Shown: piece by piece, positions 51,358 to 59,305 of the stretch
How positions within the stretch are numbered: position 1 is the stretch's first letter
Layout of the letters: each line of letters starts with the position of its first letter
Program-made: the position numbers and the translations under genes
The notes under the pieces: generated by a model
Database searches by the model: none
Told to the model about the DNA's origin: nothing
What the model saw: the letters and a program-made list of their open reading frames with translations, nothing else
Assembly: GCF_036345175.1 (NCBI RefSeq)
Contig: NZ_CP107780.1
Coordinates: 8,308,001-8,372,000 of the forward strand
Direction of reading: 5' to 3'
Length of the DNA stretch: 64,000 nucleotides
Source: Streptomyces sp. NBC_00576
GTDB taxonomy: Bacteria > Actinomycetota > Actinomycetes > Streptomycetales > Streptomycetaceae

Positions 51358-52386
51358 ATGCGCGTCGGAGTACTGACCGGGGGCGGCGACTGCCCCGGGC
51401 TCAACGCCGTCATCCGGGCCATCGTCCGCAAGGGCGTACAGGAGTACGGGTACGACTTCGTCGGCTTCCGGGACGGCTGGCGAGGTCCGCTGGAGGGCGC
51501 GAGTGTGCGCCTCGACATCCCCGCCGTGCGTGGCATCCTCCCGCGCGGCGGCACCATCCTCGGCTCCTCGCGGACCAACCCCCTCAAGCAGGAGAACGGC
51601 ATCGCCCGCATCCGGGAGAACCTCGCCGCGCAGGAGGTCGACGCGCTCATCGCGATCGGCGGCGAGGACACCCTCGGAGTCGCGGCCCGGCTCACCGACG
51701 AGTACGGGATACCGGTCGTCGGCGTACCGAAGACGATCGACAACGACCTGTCCGCCACCGACTACACCTTCGGCTTCGACACCGCCGTCGGCATCGCGAC
51801 GGAGGCGATAGACCGTCTGCACACCACCGCCGAATCGCACATGCGCGTCCTCGTCTGCGAGGTCATGGGCCGCCACGCCGGCTGGATCGCCATCCACTCC
51901 GGCCTGGCCGGCGGCGCCAACGTCATCCTCATCCCCGAACAGCGCTTCGATACTGAACAGGTGTGCGCCTGGGTGACCTCGCGCTTCAGCGCCTCGTACG
52001 CCCCGATCGTGGTGGTCGCGGAGGGCGCCATGCCCAAGGACGGCGACATGGTGCTGAAGGACCAGTCCCTCGACTCCTTCGGCCATGTGCGGCTGTCCGG
52101 CGTCGGTGAATGGCTGGCCAAGGAGATCGAGAAGCGGACAGGCAAGGAGGCGCGCACCACGGTGCTCGGCCATGTCCAGCGCGGCGGCACACCCAGCGCC
52201 TTCGACCGCTGGCTCGCCACCCGCTTCGGCCTGCACGCCATCGAGGCGGTCCGCGACGGCGACTTCGGCAAGATGGTCGCCCTGCGCGGCACGGACATCG
52301 TCCGCGTCCCGATCGCGGAGGCCACGGCAAAGCTGAAGACGGTCGACCCGAAGCTGTACGAGGAGGTCGGCGTCTTCTTCGGCTGA
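51358..52386 (+). CDS. pfkA: 6-phosphofructokinase
   Basis: A 342-residue ATP- or PPi-dependent phosphofructokinase of glycolysis. The start MRVGVLTGGGDCPGLNAVIR forms the phosphate-binding region. GGEDTL has Gly-Glu-Asp where many ATP-PFKs have GGDGS, and PKTIDNDLSATDYTFGFDTA holds the catalytic Asp. MGRHAGWIAIHSGLAGGAN and HVQRGGTPSAFDR follow. It matches the actinobacterial Pfk of S. coelicolor SCO2119. ATG 51358 follows AAGGGAC. A terminator follows the stop. Confidence 0.96.
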   Translation: MRVGVLTGGGDCPGLNAVIRAIVRKGVQEYGYDFVGFRDGWRGPLEGASVRLDIPAVRGILPRGGTILGSSRTNPLKQENGIARIRENLAAQEVDALIAIGGEDTLGVAARLTDEYGIPVVGVPKTIDNDLSATDYTFGFDTAVGIATEAIDRLHTTAESHMRVLVCEVMGRHAGWIAIHSGLAGGANVILIPEQRFDTEQVCAWVTSRFSASYAPIVVVAEGAMPKDGDMVLKDQSLDSFGHVRLSGVGEWLAKEIEKRTGKEARTTVLGHVQRGGTPSAFDRWLATRFGLHAIEAVRDGDFGKMVALRGTDIVRVPIAEATAKLKTVDPKLYEEVGVFFG

Positions 52387-52400
52387 CCTTCTCCTGCGAG

Positions 52401-52428
52401 GGGCGCCCGGCAACGAGCCCGGGCGCCC
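52401..52428. terminator. Terminator between pfkA and trpEG
   Basis: GGGCGCCCGG and its complement (52419-52428) enclose CAACGAGC. Lies between convergent genes, with no T run. Confidence 0.75.
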
Positions 52429-52435
52429 GCCCGCC

Positions 52436-54307
52436 TCACCCCAGGGTGGCCGCACCCCGCAGCCGCTCCATCAACTCCCGTACGACAGCGGCCCCGTTCA
52501 GCGTCAGCACCGACTCCGGGTGGAACTGCACACCGGCGAAACCATGCCCCCGCAGCGCATGTACCTCCCCGTTCGCGCTCCGGCTGACCTCGACCTCATG
52601 CGCCGCCAGCTCCCTGGACGCCTCGTCGTCGCAGTGCGCCACGAAACTGTTGTAGAAACCGACGGTCTCCGTCCGCCCGAACAGATCGATCTCCGTCTGC
52701 GCGCCCTGATACGGCACTTCCTTCCGTACGATCTCCAGCCCCAGCTCCGCCGCGATCAGTTCGTGCCCGAGGCAGACCCCGAGGACGCCGTGCCGGTGGT
52801 CCCGGACGACCTCGGCCGTCAGTTCGCGCAGGAACTGCATCTTCGGGTCGGTCAGGTCGCCCGGATCACCGGGGCCCGGCCCGAGAACCAGCGGCCCCTC
52901 GTGCCCTGCGACCGCCTCCCGCAGCCCCGGTTCGTCGTAGCGCCGCACGGTCACCTCAAGGCCCGACGAGCGCAGGACGTGCGCGAGCATCGCCGTGAAG
53001 GTGTCCTCGGCGTCGACGATCAGGGCGTGCCCGGTCAGCTCCGCTCCCTCTCTGGGGGCTTCCTGCATCCGCAGCCAGAACGGCGCCAGGGAGGCCCGCC
53101 GCCCGTCCAGCGCCGCCCGCACCCGTGGATCGTCCATGAGCCGCGGCCGTACGCCCGCCTCCCTGGCCCTCCCCGGTACGACACCCAGCGCCGCCAGCAC
53201 CCCGGCCGCCTTGGCGTGGGTCTCGGCGACCTCACCCGCCGGGTCCGAGCCGCGGACGAGCGTGGCGCCGACCGGCACCCGCAGCCGTCCGTCCGGCGCG
53301 ATGTCGGCGGTCCGGATGAGGATCGGCGAGTCGAGGGTCTGCGCCCCGCCCGCGTCCCGCCCGACGAGCGCCAACGCCCCCGCGTAATAACCGCGCCCAC
53401 CGACCTCGTGCCGCTCGATCACCCGGCAGGCGTTCTGCACGGGCGACCCGGTCACGGTCGCCGCGAACATGGTCTCCTTCAGCACCTCCCGCACATCCAG
53501 TGAGGAGCGCCCCCGCAACTCGTACTCCGTGTGCGCGAGATGGGCCATCTCCTTCAGCCTCGGCCCCACCACGACCCCGCCCATGTCGCCGACGGTGCAC
53601 ATCATCTTGAGCTCCTCGTCGACGACCATCGACAGCTCCTCGATCTCCTTGCCGTCGGCGAGGAACGAGAGCAGGTGCTCGGGGGTCGGCCCCTCGGCCG
53701 GATAGCGGTACGTCCCGCTGATCGGGTTCATGACCACGGTCCCGCCGGACATCCGCACGTGCACCTCAGGACTGGCCCCGACCAGAGTGCGCTCACTTGT
53801 GTGCACGACGAACGTCCAGTACGCGCCCCGCTCCCCGACCAGCAGCCGCCGGAACAGCGCGAGGGCGTCGGCGCGTCCGAAGCCCGGGATCTCACCCTCG
53901 TACGTCCGCCGGATGACGAAGTTCGCCCCCTCGCCGCGCCCGATCTCCTCCCGCAGCACCCGCCCGACGATGTCCGCGTACTCCTCGTCCCCGACGTCGA
54001 AGCCACCGCCCTCGACCCGCACGTCATGCGCGGGAAGCCGGTCCAGCGCCTCCTCCAGCGGGAGTTCGTACGTCTCCTCGGGCGTGAGCACCGCCAGCGG
54101 TGTGCCGTCGTCGCGGACGTCGAAGCCGCGCTCACGGATCTGGCGGTAGGGGATGAGGGCGAGACCCTCGTCGGGGATGTCCGCGAGCCGGTCGTACGTG
54201 GTCACCGGGCCGAGCAGCAGTTCGACCATCTCGTGATTGTGGCCGGGGGTACGGCGGCGGAGCAGGGCGAACGGGCGGTTGTCGTGCAGGAGCCGGTCGA
54301 GTCGCAT
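52436..54307 (-). CDS. Anthranilate synthase, fused TrpE-TrpG
   Basis: A 623-residue fusion. Residues 1-400 are the chorismate-binding TrpE part (NPISGTYRYPAEG; DEELKMMCTVGDMGGVVVGP; ATVTGSPVQNACRVIE; GYYAGALALVG). Residues 430-623 are the class I glutaminase with GVCLGHELIA (catalytic Cys) and VQFHPESVLT (His-Glu). It turns chorismate and glutamine into anthranilate. Secondary-metabolite enzymes such as PhzE have the same fused layout, so the product needs care. A leader peptide with WWW and an attenuator upstream shows control by charged tRNA-Trp and supports a tryptophan role. ATG 54307 follows AGAGGAACG. Confidence 0.92.
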   Translation of the reverse strand: MRLDRLLHDNRPFALLRRRTPGHNHEMVELLLGPVTTYDRLADIPDEGLALIPYRQIRERGFDVRDDGTPLAVLTPEETYELPLEEALDRLPAHDVRVEGGGFDVGDEEYADIVGRVLREEIGRGEGANFVIRRTYEGEIPGFGRADALALFRRLLVGERGAYWTFVVHTSERTLVGASPEVHVRMSGGTVVMNPISGTYRYPAEGPTPEHLLSFLADGKEIEELSMVVDEELKMMCTVGDMGGVVVGPRLKEMAHLAHTEYELRGRSSLDVREVLKETMFAATVTGSPVQNACRVIERHEVGGRGYYAGALALVGRDAGGAQTLDSPILIRTADIAPDGRLRVPVGATLVRGSDPAGEVAETHAKAAGVLAALGVVPGRAREAGVRPRLMDDPRVRAALDGRRASLAPFWLRMQEAPREGAELTGHALIVDAEDTFTAMLAHVLRSSGLEVTVRRYDEPGLREAVAGHEGPLVLGPGPGDPGDLTDPKMQFLRELTAEVVRDHRHGVLGVCLGHELIAAELGLEIVRKEVPYQGAQTEIDLFGRTETVGFYNSFVAHCDDEASRELAAHEVEVSRSANGEVHALRGHGFAGVQFHPESVLTLNGAAVVRELMERLRGAATLG

Positions 54308-54382
54308 CGTTCCTCTTCCATCGATCGATGACTGGATCAGTGATCGGGAGGAACGGCCCGGCGCGGAAGTCCGCGGAAACAC

Positions 54383-54409
54383 CGAAGGCCGCCCCTCGGG
54401 CGGCCTTCG
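54383..54409 (-). terminator. Transcription attenuator of the trpEG leader
   Basis: CGAAGGCCGCCC and its complement are 12-bp arms around a 3-nt loop, 21 nt past the leader-peptide stop, followed on the minus strand by GTGTTT. This fits the terminator of a classic trp attenuation system. Confidence 0.85.
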
Positions 54410-54430
54410 CGAAGTCTTGCGTACGCGCAG

Positions 54431-54493
54431 TCAGTGGGCCGCCGAGTGAGCGGGCCACCACCAGTTCTGGTTCTGGGTCGAGTGCGCGAACAT
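54431..54493 (-). CDS. trpL: Tryptophan leader peptide
   Basis: A 20-residue leader peptide MFAHSTQNQN-WWW-PAHSAAH with three tandem Trp codons. Stalled ribosomes at WWW under Trp starvation would prevent the downstream attenuator hairpin. On the minus strand TATGGT lies 7 nt before its ATG and no ribosome site is present, so the transcript may start at the leader ATG itself. Too short for automated gene calls. Confidence 0.92.
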   Translation of the reverse strand: MFAHSTQNQNWWWPAHSAAH

Positions 54494-54641
54494 GCGACGG
54501 ACCATACACCACAGGACACGGGCAGATCATGAACCGGCACATGGACCCGCCATTCCGCTCACCGGACCCGAACGAGCGAACCCCGTCTCACTTGATGAGC
54601 AGGCGGATGGACGCCCGACATGACCCCGTAATGTTGAGGTC

Positions 54642-55994
54642 GTGACCGTGAACGCTAAGACCAGCGCGAGCGCTGGCAACACCTGGCGAGACCTGCCCGC
54701 GGCGCAGCAGCCCGAGTACCCCGACACCGAGGCTCTGCGCGCAGTCGTTGCGGAGCTCGAGTCGTATCCCCCGCTTGTCTTCGCGGGCGAGTGCGATCAG
54801 CTGCGCGCCCGGATGGCGGCCGTCGCCAAGGGAGAGGCGTTCCTCCTCCAGGGCGGCGACTGCGCCGAGTCCTTCGATGCCGTCGGCGCCGAGCACATCC
54901 GCGCCAAACTGAAGACCCTCCTCCAGATGGGCGCCGTCCTCACGTACGCGGCCTCCGTGCCGGTCGTGAAGGTCGGCAGGATCGCCGGCCAGTACTCCAA
55001 GCCGCGCTCCAAGGGCACCGAGACCCGCGACGGCGTGACCCTGCCGACGTACCGCGGTGACTCGGTCAACGGCTTCGACTTCGACGAGGCGTCCCGTATC
55101 CCGGACCCCGAGCGACTGAAGCGGATGTACAACGCCTCCGCCTCCACGCTCAACCTGGTCCGCGCCTTCACCACCGGTGGGTACGCGGATCTGCGCCAGG
55201 TGCACGCCTGGAACCAGGACTTCGTGAAGTCGTCCCCGTCCGGCCAGCGGTACGAGCAGCTGGCCCGCGAGATCGACAACGCGCTGAACTTCATGCGTGC
55301 CTGCGGGACGGACCCGGCCGAGTTCCAGACGGTCGAGTTCTACTCCTCGCACGAGGCGCTGCTCCTGGACTACGAGTCGGCGCTGACCCGCGTCGACTCC
55401 CGCACCGGACGGCTGTACGACGTCTCGGCGCACATGGTGTGGATCGGTGAGCGCACCCGGCAGCTGGACGGCGCGCACATCGAGTTCGCCTCCCAGGTCC
55501 GCAACCCGATCGGCATCAAGCTCGGCCCGACGACGACGGCCGAGGAGGCGCTGCAGTACATCGAGCGCCTCGACCCGGACCGTGAGCCGGGCCGGCTGAC
55601 CTTCATCGTCCGTATGGGCGCAGACAAGGTCCGCGACAAGCTGCCCGAGCTGGTCGAGAAGGTGACGGCGTCGGGTGCGACGGTGGCCTGGGTGACCGAC
55701 CCGATGCATGGCAACACCTTCGAGGCGGCCTCCGGTCACAAGACCCGCCGTTTCGACGACGTGCTCGACGAGGTCAAGGGCTTCTTCGAGGTCCACAAGG
55801 AGCTGGGTACGCACCCCGGCGGTATCCATGTGGAGCTGACGGGCGACGACGTCACCGAGTGCGTGGGCGGCGGCGACGAGATCTTCGTCGACGACCTGCA
55901 CCACCGCTACGAGACGGCCTGCGACCCCCGCCTCAACCGCAGCCAGTCGCTCGACCTGGCGTTCCTGGTCGCGGAGATGTACAGGGACCAGTAG
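54642..55994 (+). CDS. aroH: Class II 3-deoxy-7-phosphoheptulonate (DAHP) synthase
   Basis: A 450-residue AroA-II type enzyme that makes DAHP from erythrose 4-phosphate and phosphoenolpyruvate, the first shikimate step. Marks: TWRDLPAAQQPEYPD, LLQGGDCAESFD with the metal-binding Cys, KPRSKGTE, SSHEALLLDYE, WIGERTRQLDGAH and WVTDPMHGNT. It lies divergent to trpEG, so aromatic synthesis starts at this junction. GTG 54642 has TAATGT 7 nt upstream; GTG 54648 has GAGG 8 nt upstream and is an equally good start. Confidence 0.95.
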   Translation: MTVNAKTSASAGNTWRDLPAAQQPEYPDTEALRAVVAELESYPPLVFAGECDQLRARMAAVAKGEAFLLQGGDCAESFDAVGAEHIRAKLKTLLQMGAVLTYAASVPVVKVGRIAGQYSKPRSKGTETRDGVTLPTYRGDSVNGFDFDEASRIPDPERLKRMYNASASTLNLVRAFTTGGYADLRQVHAWNQDFVKSSPSGQRYEQLAREIDNALNFMRACGTDPAEFQTVEFYSSHEALLLDYESALTRVDSRTGRLYDVSAHMVWIGERTRQLDGAHIEFASQVRNPIGIKLGPTTTAEEALQYIERLDPDREPGRLTFIVRMGADKVRDKLPELVEKVTASGATVAWVTDPMHGNTFEAASGHKTRRFDDVLDEVKGFFEVHKELGTHPGGIHVELTGDDVTECVGGGDEIFVDDLHHRYETACDPRLNRSQSLDLAFLVAEMYRDQ

Positions 55995-56032
55995 TAGATC
56001 ACCGGTTGTTCCGCCTATTACAGGCGGAAATA

Positions 56033-56064
56033 TGGGGCGCGGATCACATACGATCCGCGCCCCA
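56033..56064. terminator. Terminator after the DAHP synthase gene
   Basis: TGGGGCGCGGATC and its complement (56052-56064) form a 13-bp stem with loop ACATAC. A smaller hairpin, CCGCC-TATTACA-GGCGG, lies just before. Confidence 0.88.
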
Positions 56065-56098
56065 CAGCACTTTTCGGGCACCCGGCAGACGGGTAAGG

Positions 56099-56117
56099 TT
56101 AGGTTTGCCTCACCGAT
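56099..56117. promoter_or_regulatory. Probable iron box (DmdR/IdeR site) of bfd
   Basis: TTAGGTTTGCCTCACCGAT matches about 14 of 19 positions of the actinobacterial iron box TTAGGTTAGGCTAACCTAA. It lies 60 nt before the ferredoxin gene, so bfd would be repressed by iron-loaded DmdR and induced on iron shortage. Confidence 0.7.
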
Positions 56118-56176
56118 CAAGCGGGCCTTGGTCTCGGTATGGCACGTCCTTTGGATCCCGTCGGGAGGTGACCCGC

Positions 56177-56407
56177 GTGTACGTCTGCAACTGCTTCGGA
56201 GTGACCGAGTCGCAGGTGAAGAAGCACGCGGCGGACGGCGCCTGCACCCCCCGTCAGATCGCGTCGGCCTGCAAGGCGGGCACGGACTGCGGCTCGTGCG
56301 TACGACGCATCCAGGCGCTGCTGGGCAGGGGCGCATACCCGACCCGTGGGCTCGCGGACGAGGGCAGTAGGCAAGTCCGGGCCGAACAGCTGGACGAGGC
56401 GGCCTGA
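56177..56407 (+). CDS. bfd: Bacterioferritin-associated ferredoxin
   Basis: A 76-residue BFD-type [2Fe-2S] protein. The ligands are Cys4 and Cys6 (VCNCFG) and Cys38 and Cys41 (TDCGSC). It donates electrons to bacterioferritin to free stored iron. GTG 56177 has GGGAGG 8 nt upstream. It converges with bfr and has an iron box upstream. The open frame extending upstream is only antisense-like noise. Confidence 0.9.
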   Translation: MYVCNCFGVTESQVKKHAADGACTPRQIASACKAGTDCGSCVRRIQALLGRGAYPTRGLADEGSRQVRAEQLDEAA

Positions 56408-56441
56408 GGCCTGGAGGCCGCTGCGCCCTGAAGGCCGGCTC

Positions 56442-56921
56442 TCAGCTCTCCGGCTGCTCGATGAGCTGCGCGATGTAGAGCGCCTCGCCGAGTTTCTCCA
56501 CCAGTTCCAGCTGGGTGTCCAGGTAGTCGATGTGGTGCTCCTCGTCCGCGAGGATCGACTCGAAGATGTTCGCGGACGTGATGTCGCCCTTGCTGCGCAT
56601 GACCTCGATCCCGCGCCTGAGGCGGTCGATCGCCTCGACCTCGACCTGCCGGTCCGCCTGGAACATCTCCGTGAGGGTCTGTCCCACCCGGACGTGGAAG
56701 AGCCGCTGATAGTTCGGCAGGCCGTCCAGGAACAGGATCCGGTCGGTGATGATCTCCGCGTGCTTCATCTCGTCGAACGACTCGTGCCGCGTGTACTTTG
56801 CGAGCTTCGTCCAGCCGAAGTTCTCCTGCATCTTCGCGTGCAGGAAGTACTGGTTGATCGCCGTGAGTTCGGCGGTCAGCTGCTCATTGAGGAATTCGAT
56901 GACCTCGGGGTCGCCCTGCAT
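56442..56921 (-). CDS. bfr: Bacterioferritin
   Basis: A 159-residue ferritin subunit for iron storage. The diiron ferroxidase residues Glu18, Glu51, His54, Glu94, Glu127 and His130 and the heme-ligand Met52 (DEMKHAE) fit their usual places. ATG 56921 follows AAGGAG at 9 nt. It converges with bfd, its redox partner. The gap to the divergent next gene (56922-57106) carries AAGT/ACTT-rich small palindromes. Confidence 0.95.
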   Translation of the reverse strand: MQGDPEVIEFLNEQLTAELTAINQYFLHAKMQENFGWTKLAKYTRHESFDEMKHAEIITDRILFLDGLPNYQRLFHVRVGQTLTEMFQADRQVEVEAIDRLRRGIEVMRSKGDITSANIFESILADEEHHIDYLDTQLELVEKLGEALYIAQLIEQPES

Positions 56922-57106
56922 CGCAGAGGCTCCTTCCAAGCGGGGGACTGGGGAGGTTGCCGCCGAATGATTTCATCGCCATCGAAGATCGTCCAGTAAG
57001 TGCGTACTTAGTAAGTAAGGGCATGCTTAGTCCAAGTTATCCGGACTTGGTGGAATCTGGTCGGGCCTGGTCATGCGCACTCTTCCTGGTCTGTCAGGAT
57101 GGAGCC

Positions 57107-57754
57107 ATGGGTCAGCCGGTGGAACGTGAATCGGGAGAGCGCGATTCAGGAGGTGCGGCGCAGCCCGAATTGCCGCCGGGGCAGCGTATGCAGCGCGGCT
57201 GGCCGGTCACCCATTACGGGCCGGTGCCCAAATTCCGCCCCGAGCGCTGGGAGTTCAGGGTTTTCGGTGCCACCGCCGACAGTGAGAAGCGCTGCTGGAA
57301 CCATGAGGAGTTCACGGCCCTGCCGTATGTCTCCGTAGTGGCCGATCTGCACTGCGTCACGAAGTTCAGCATGCTGGGCGCCGAGTGGGGCGGAATTCCG
57401 GCGCGGACGATCCTTGAGGCCGCGCCGCCGGCGCCCGAAGTCACACACGTCATGGTCTGGGCGGAATACGGCTTCAGTTCGAATCTCCGACTGGCCGATT
57501 TCGCGTCCGGCGGCACGATCTTCGCCACCCACAAGGACGGCGAACTCCTCACCGCGGAACACGGCTTCCCGCTTCGGCTGGTGGTGCCCCACCTGTACGC
57601 CTGGAAGGGACCCAAGTGGGTGCGCGGGGTGGAGTACATGACCGCCGACCGCCGCGGGTTCTGGGAGGAACGCGGCTATCACAACGTCGGCGACCCCTGG
57701 CGCGAACAGCGCTACTCGTACCAGGAGGAGCCCGGGGACGGCCCCGAGCTCTGA
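57107..57754 (+). CDS. Molybdopterin-dependent oxidoreductase (sulfite-oxidase-like) domain protein
   Basis: A 215-residue protein made of a single sulfite-oxidase-type Mo-binding domain. The Mo-ligand cysteine is Cys83 in DLHCVTKFSMLGAEW. LPYVSVVADL, HVMVWAEYGFSSNL, and the PHLYAWKGPKWVRGVEYM block are typical. There is no signal peptide and no heme or dimer domain, so it is shorter than sulfite oxidase or MsrP. ATG 57107 follows AGGATGGAG. The electron partner and substrate are unknown. Confidence 0.88.
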   Translation: MGQPVERESGERDSGGAAQPELPPGQRMQRGWPVTHYGPVPKFRPERWEFRVFGATADSEKRCWNHEEFTALPYVSVVADLHCVTKFSMLGAEWGGIPARTILEAAPPAPEVTHVMVWAEYGFSSNLRLADFASGGTIFATHKDGELLTAEHGFPLRLVVPHLYAWKGPKWVRGVEYMTADRRGFWEERGYHNVGDPWREQRYSYQEEPGDGPEL

Positions 57755-57789
57755 GCTCCTGGGGTTACTGAGATCTTGGGTTGCTGGGG

Positions 57790-58263
57790 TCAGTGGTGGT
57801 ACCGGTGCACCACCGCGTGGCCCTTGCCCCGGCCGATCGTCCACTTGTTGACCGGCGTGGTGATGACGAAGGCGACGGCCAGTGAGATCGCCAGCGCTCC
57901 CCAGAACAGCAGATCGTCCAGCTGGGCGTCCATCGCGCCCGGCCAGAGCACGATCACGCCGTTGTCGACCAGCTCCATCACGGCGATCGACAGGGTGTCC
58001 GCGGCCAGTGCGACCTGGACGGCCGTACGGAATCCGACGCCCGCCCTCAGGACTCCGCGCAGGGTGAGCGAGTAGCCGAAGAAGAACGCCAGGACGATCG
58101 CCAGCGCGGTGGTGGGCAGGTTCCCCCACCCCAGCGCTGTGCCGATGACCATGCCGAGCACCTCGCCGATGGCGCAGCCGGTGAGGCAGTGCAGGGTGGC
58201 CTGGACGGCCATGGCCCAGGTGGCGGCCGGCGTGTGCTGGTGTGCGTGTGTCTCGTGTTCCAT
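57790..58263 (-). CDS. DUF4396 integral membrane protein
   Basis: A 157-residue protein with a His-rich N-terminus (HETHAHQHTP) and about four helices with conserved HCLTGCAIGEVLGM, LADTLSIAVMELVDN and FWGALAISLAVAFVITTPVN segments. Family DUF4396 is uncharacterised, though often near metal-handling genes. ATG 58263 is used. The palindrome upstream resembles a CsoR operator, so copper response is likely. Confidence 0.82.
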   Translation of the reverse strand: MEHETHAHQHTPAATWAMAVQATLHCLTGCAIGEVLGMVIGTALGWGNLPTTALAIVLAFFFGYSLTLRGVLRAGVGFRTAVQVALAADTLSIAVMELVDNGVIVLWPGAMDAQLDDLLFWGALAISLAVAFVITTPVNKWTIGRGKGHAVVHRYHH

Positions 58264-58312
58264 GGGTGCCCCCGGTGTCACGTGGTCACGGTTTCCTGCA
58301 CTCGCCAGCAAT

Positions 58313-58329
58313 ATACCCCCCAGGGGTAT
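58313..58329. promoter_or_regulatory. CsoR-like operator upstream of DUF4396 gene
   Basis: ATACCCC-CCA-GGGGTAT, a perfect 7-bp inverted repeat 50 nt before the start. It matches the G/C-tract palindromes bound by CsoR-family metal repressors. No csoR gene is in this window. Confidence 0.55.
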
Positions 58330-58358
58330 TCCTGAAGCGGATGCCGGGTCCTGATCCG

Positions 58359-59228
58359 CTACCCGTCCCGGAGTTTCTTCAGCCGCTCCACATCCGCCGC
58401 GTGCCCCTCCTTCCCGCCGGGCGTCTCGATGATCAGCGGTACGCCCTCGGTCGCGGGGTGGGTCATCAGCGCGCGGAACGGGTCCTCGCCGATATGACCC
58501 GCGCCGATGTTCTCGTGGCGGTCCTTGTGCGCGCCGACCACGTCCTTGGAGTCGTTGGCGTGGATCAGCTTCAGCCGCCCCTCGCCGACCGTGTCGACGA
58601 GCAGATCGAGGGTCTGGTGCATTCCGCTGGGCCCGGTCAGATCGTGCCCGGCCGCGAAGATGTGGCAGGTGTCGAGACAGACGCCCAGCTTCGGATGGGC
58701 GTCGAGCGCCTCGAAGTACGGCCCGAAGTCCCAGGTGCGCGAACAGAGGGAAGAGCCCTGCCCGGCGGTCGACTCGAGGAGCAGATGCGGGTCGTCGTCG
58801 TGGGTGAGCTCGTCGAGCAGCGGCAGCAGATGTTCCCGTACCTGTTTGAGGGCCACGGACCGGTCCCGCCCGCCGGTCGCGCTCCCGGTGTGCACCACCA
58901 CGCCCAGCGCGCCGATCTCGCGTCCGCGCCGCAACGAGTGCCGCAGTGACTCCACCGACCGCTCGACGGTCGCCTCGGTGTGCGAGCCGAAGTTGATCAG
59001 GTACGGGGCATGGACGTACGCCGGGATCGAGCCGTCGGCACAGGCCGCGCGGAACTCCTCGTCCTGGCGGGGGTTGCCGACGGGCGTCGCCCAGCCGCGC
59101 GGGTTGGCGACGAAGACCTGCACGGTCTCGGCCAGGAGATCGCGGGCGTAGGACAGGCCGACGGAGTGGAGACCGCCGGCCACGGGAACATGGCCGCCGA
59201 CGGGGTTGCGGAGCTGCTTGCTGGTCAC
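58359..59228 (-). CDS. nfo: Endonuclease IV (deoxyribonuclease IV)
   Basis: A 289-residue AP endonuclease of base excision repair with three metal ions. Metal-site motifs: YVHAPYLINF, VVVHTGSATGG, LLLESTAGQGSSL, CLDTCHIFAAGHD, LIHANDSKD, HENIGAGHIG and LIIETPGG, all intact. GTG 59228 is used; no strong ribosome site. Probably a separate transcript from the kinase gene upstream, as 77 nt lie between. Confidence 0.94.
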   Translation of the reverse strand: MTSKQLRNPVGGHVPVAGGLHSVGLSYARDLLAETVQVFVANPRGWATPVGNPRQDEEFRAACADGSIPAYVHAPYLINFGSHTEATVERSVESLRHSLRRGREIGALGVVVHTGSATGGRDRSVALKQVREHLLPLLDELTHDDDPHLLLESTAGQGSSLCSRTWDFGPYFEALDAHPKLGVCLDTCHIFAAGHDLTGPSGMHQTLDLLVDTVGEGRLKLIHANDSKDVVGAHKDRHENIGAGHIGEDPFRALMTHPATEGVPLIIETPGGKEGHAADVERLKKLRDG

Positions 59229-59305
59229 CCTGTCAGGGTGACATGCGGCGCTCCGCGTCCCGTCGGCGGATGCCGATGGCCTGCGACTGCGACTGCCCGC
59301 CGGGG

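Noticed and set aside
54588..56336. 582-codon minus-strand frame over the DAHP synthase gene
   Set aside because: Antisense shadow; the plus-strand protein is a textbook class II DAHP synthase.
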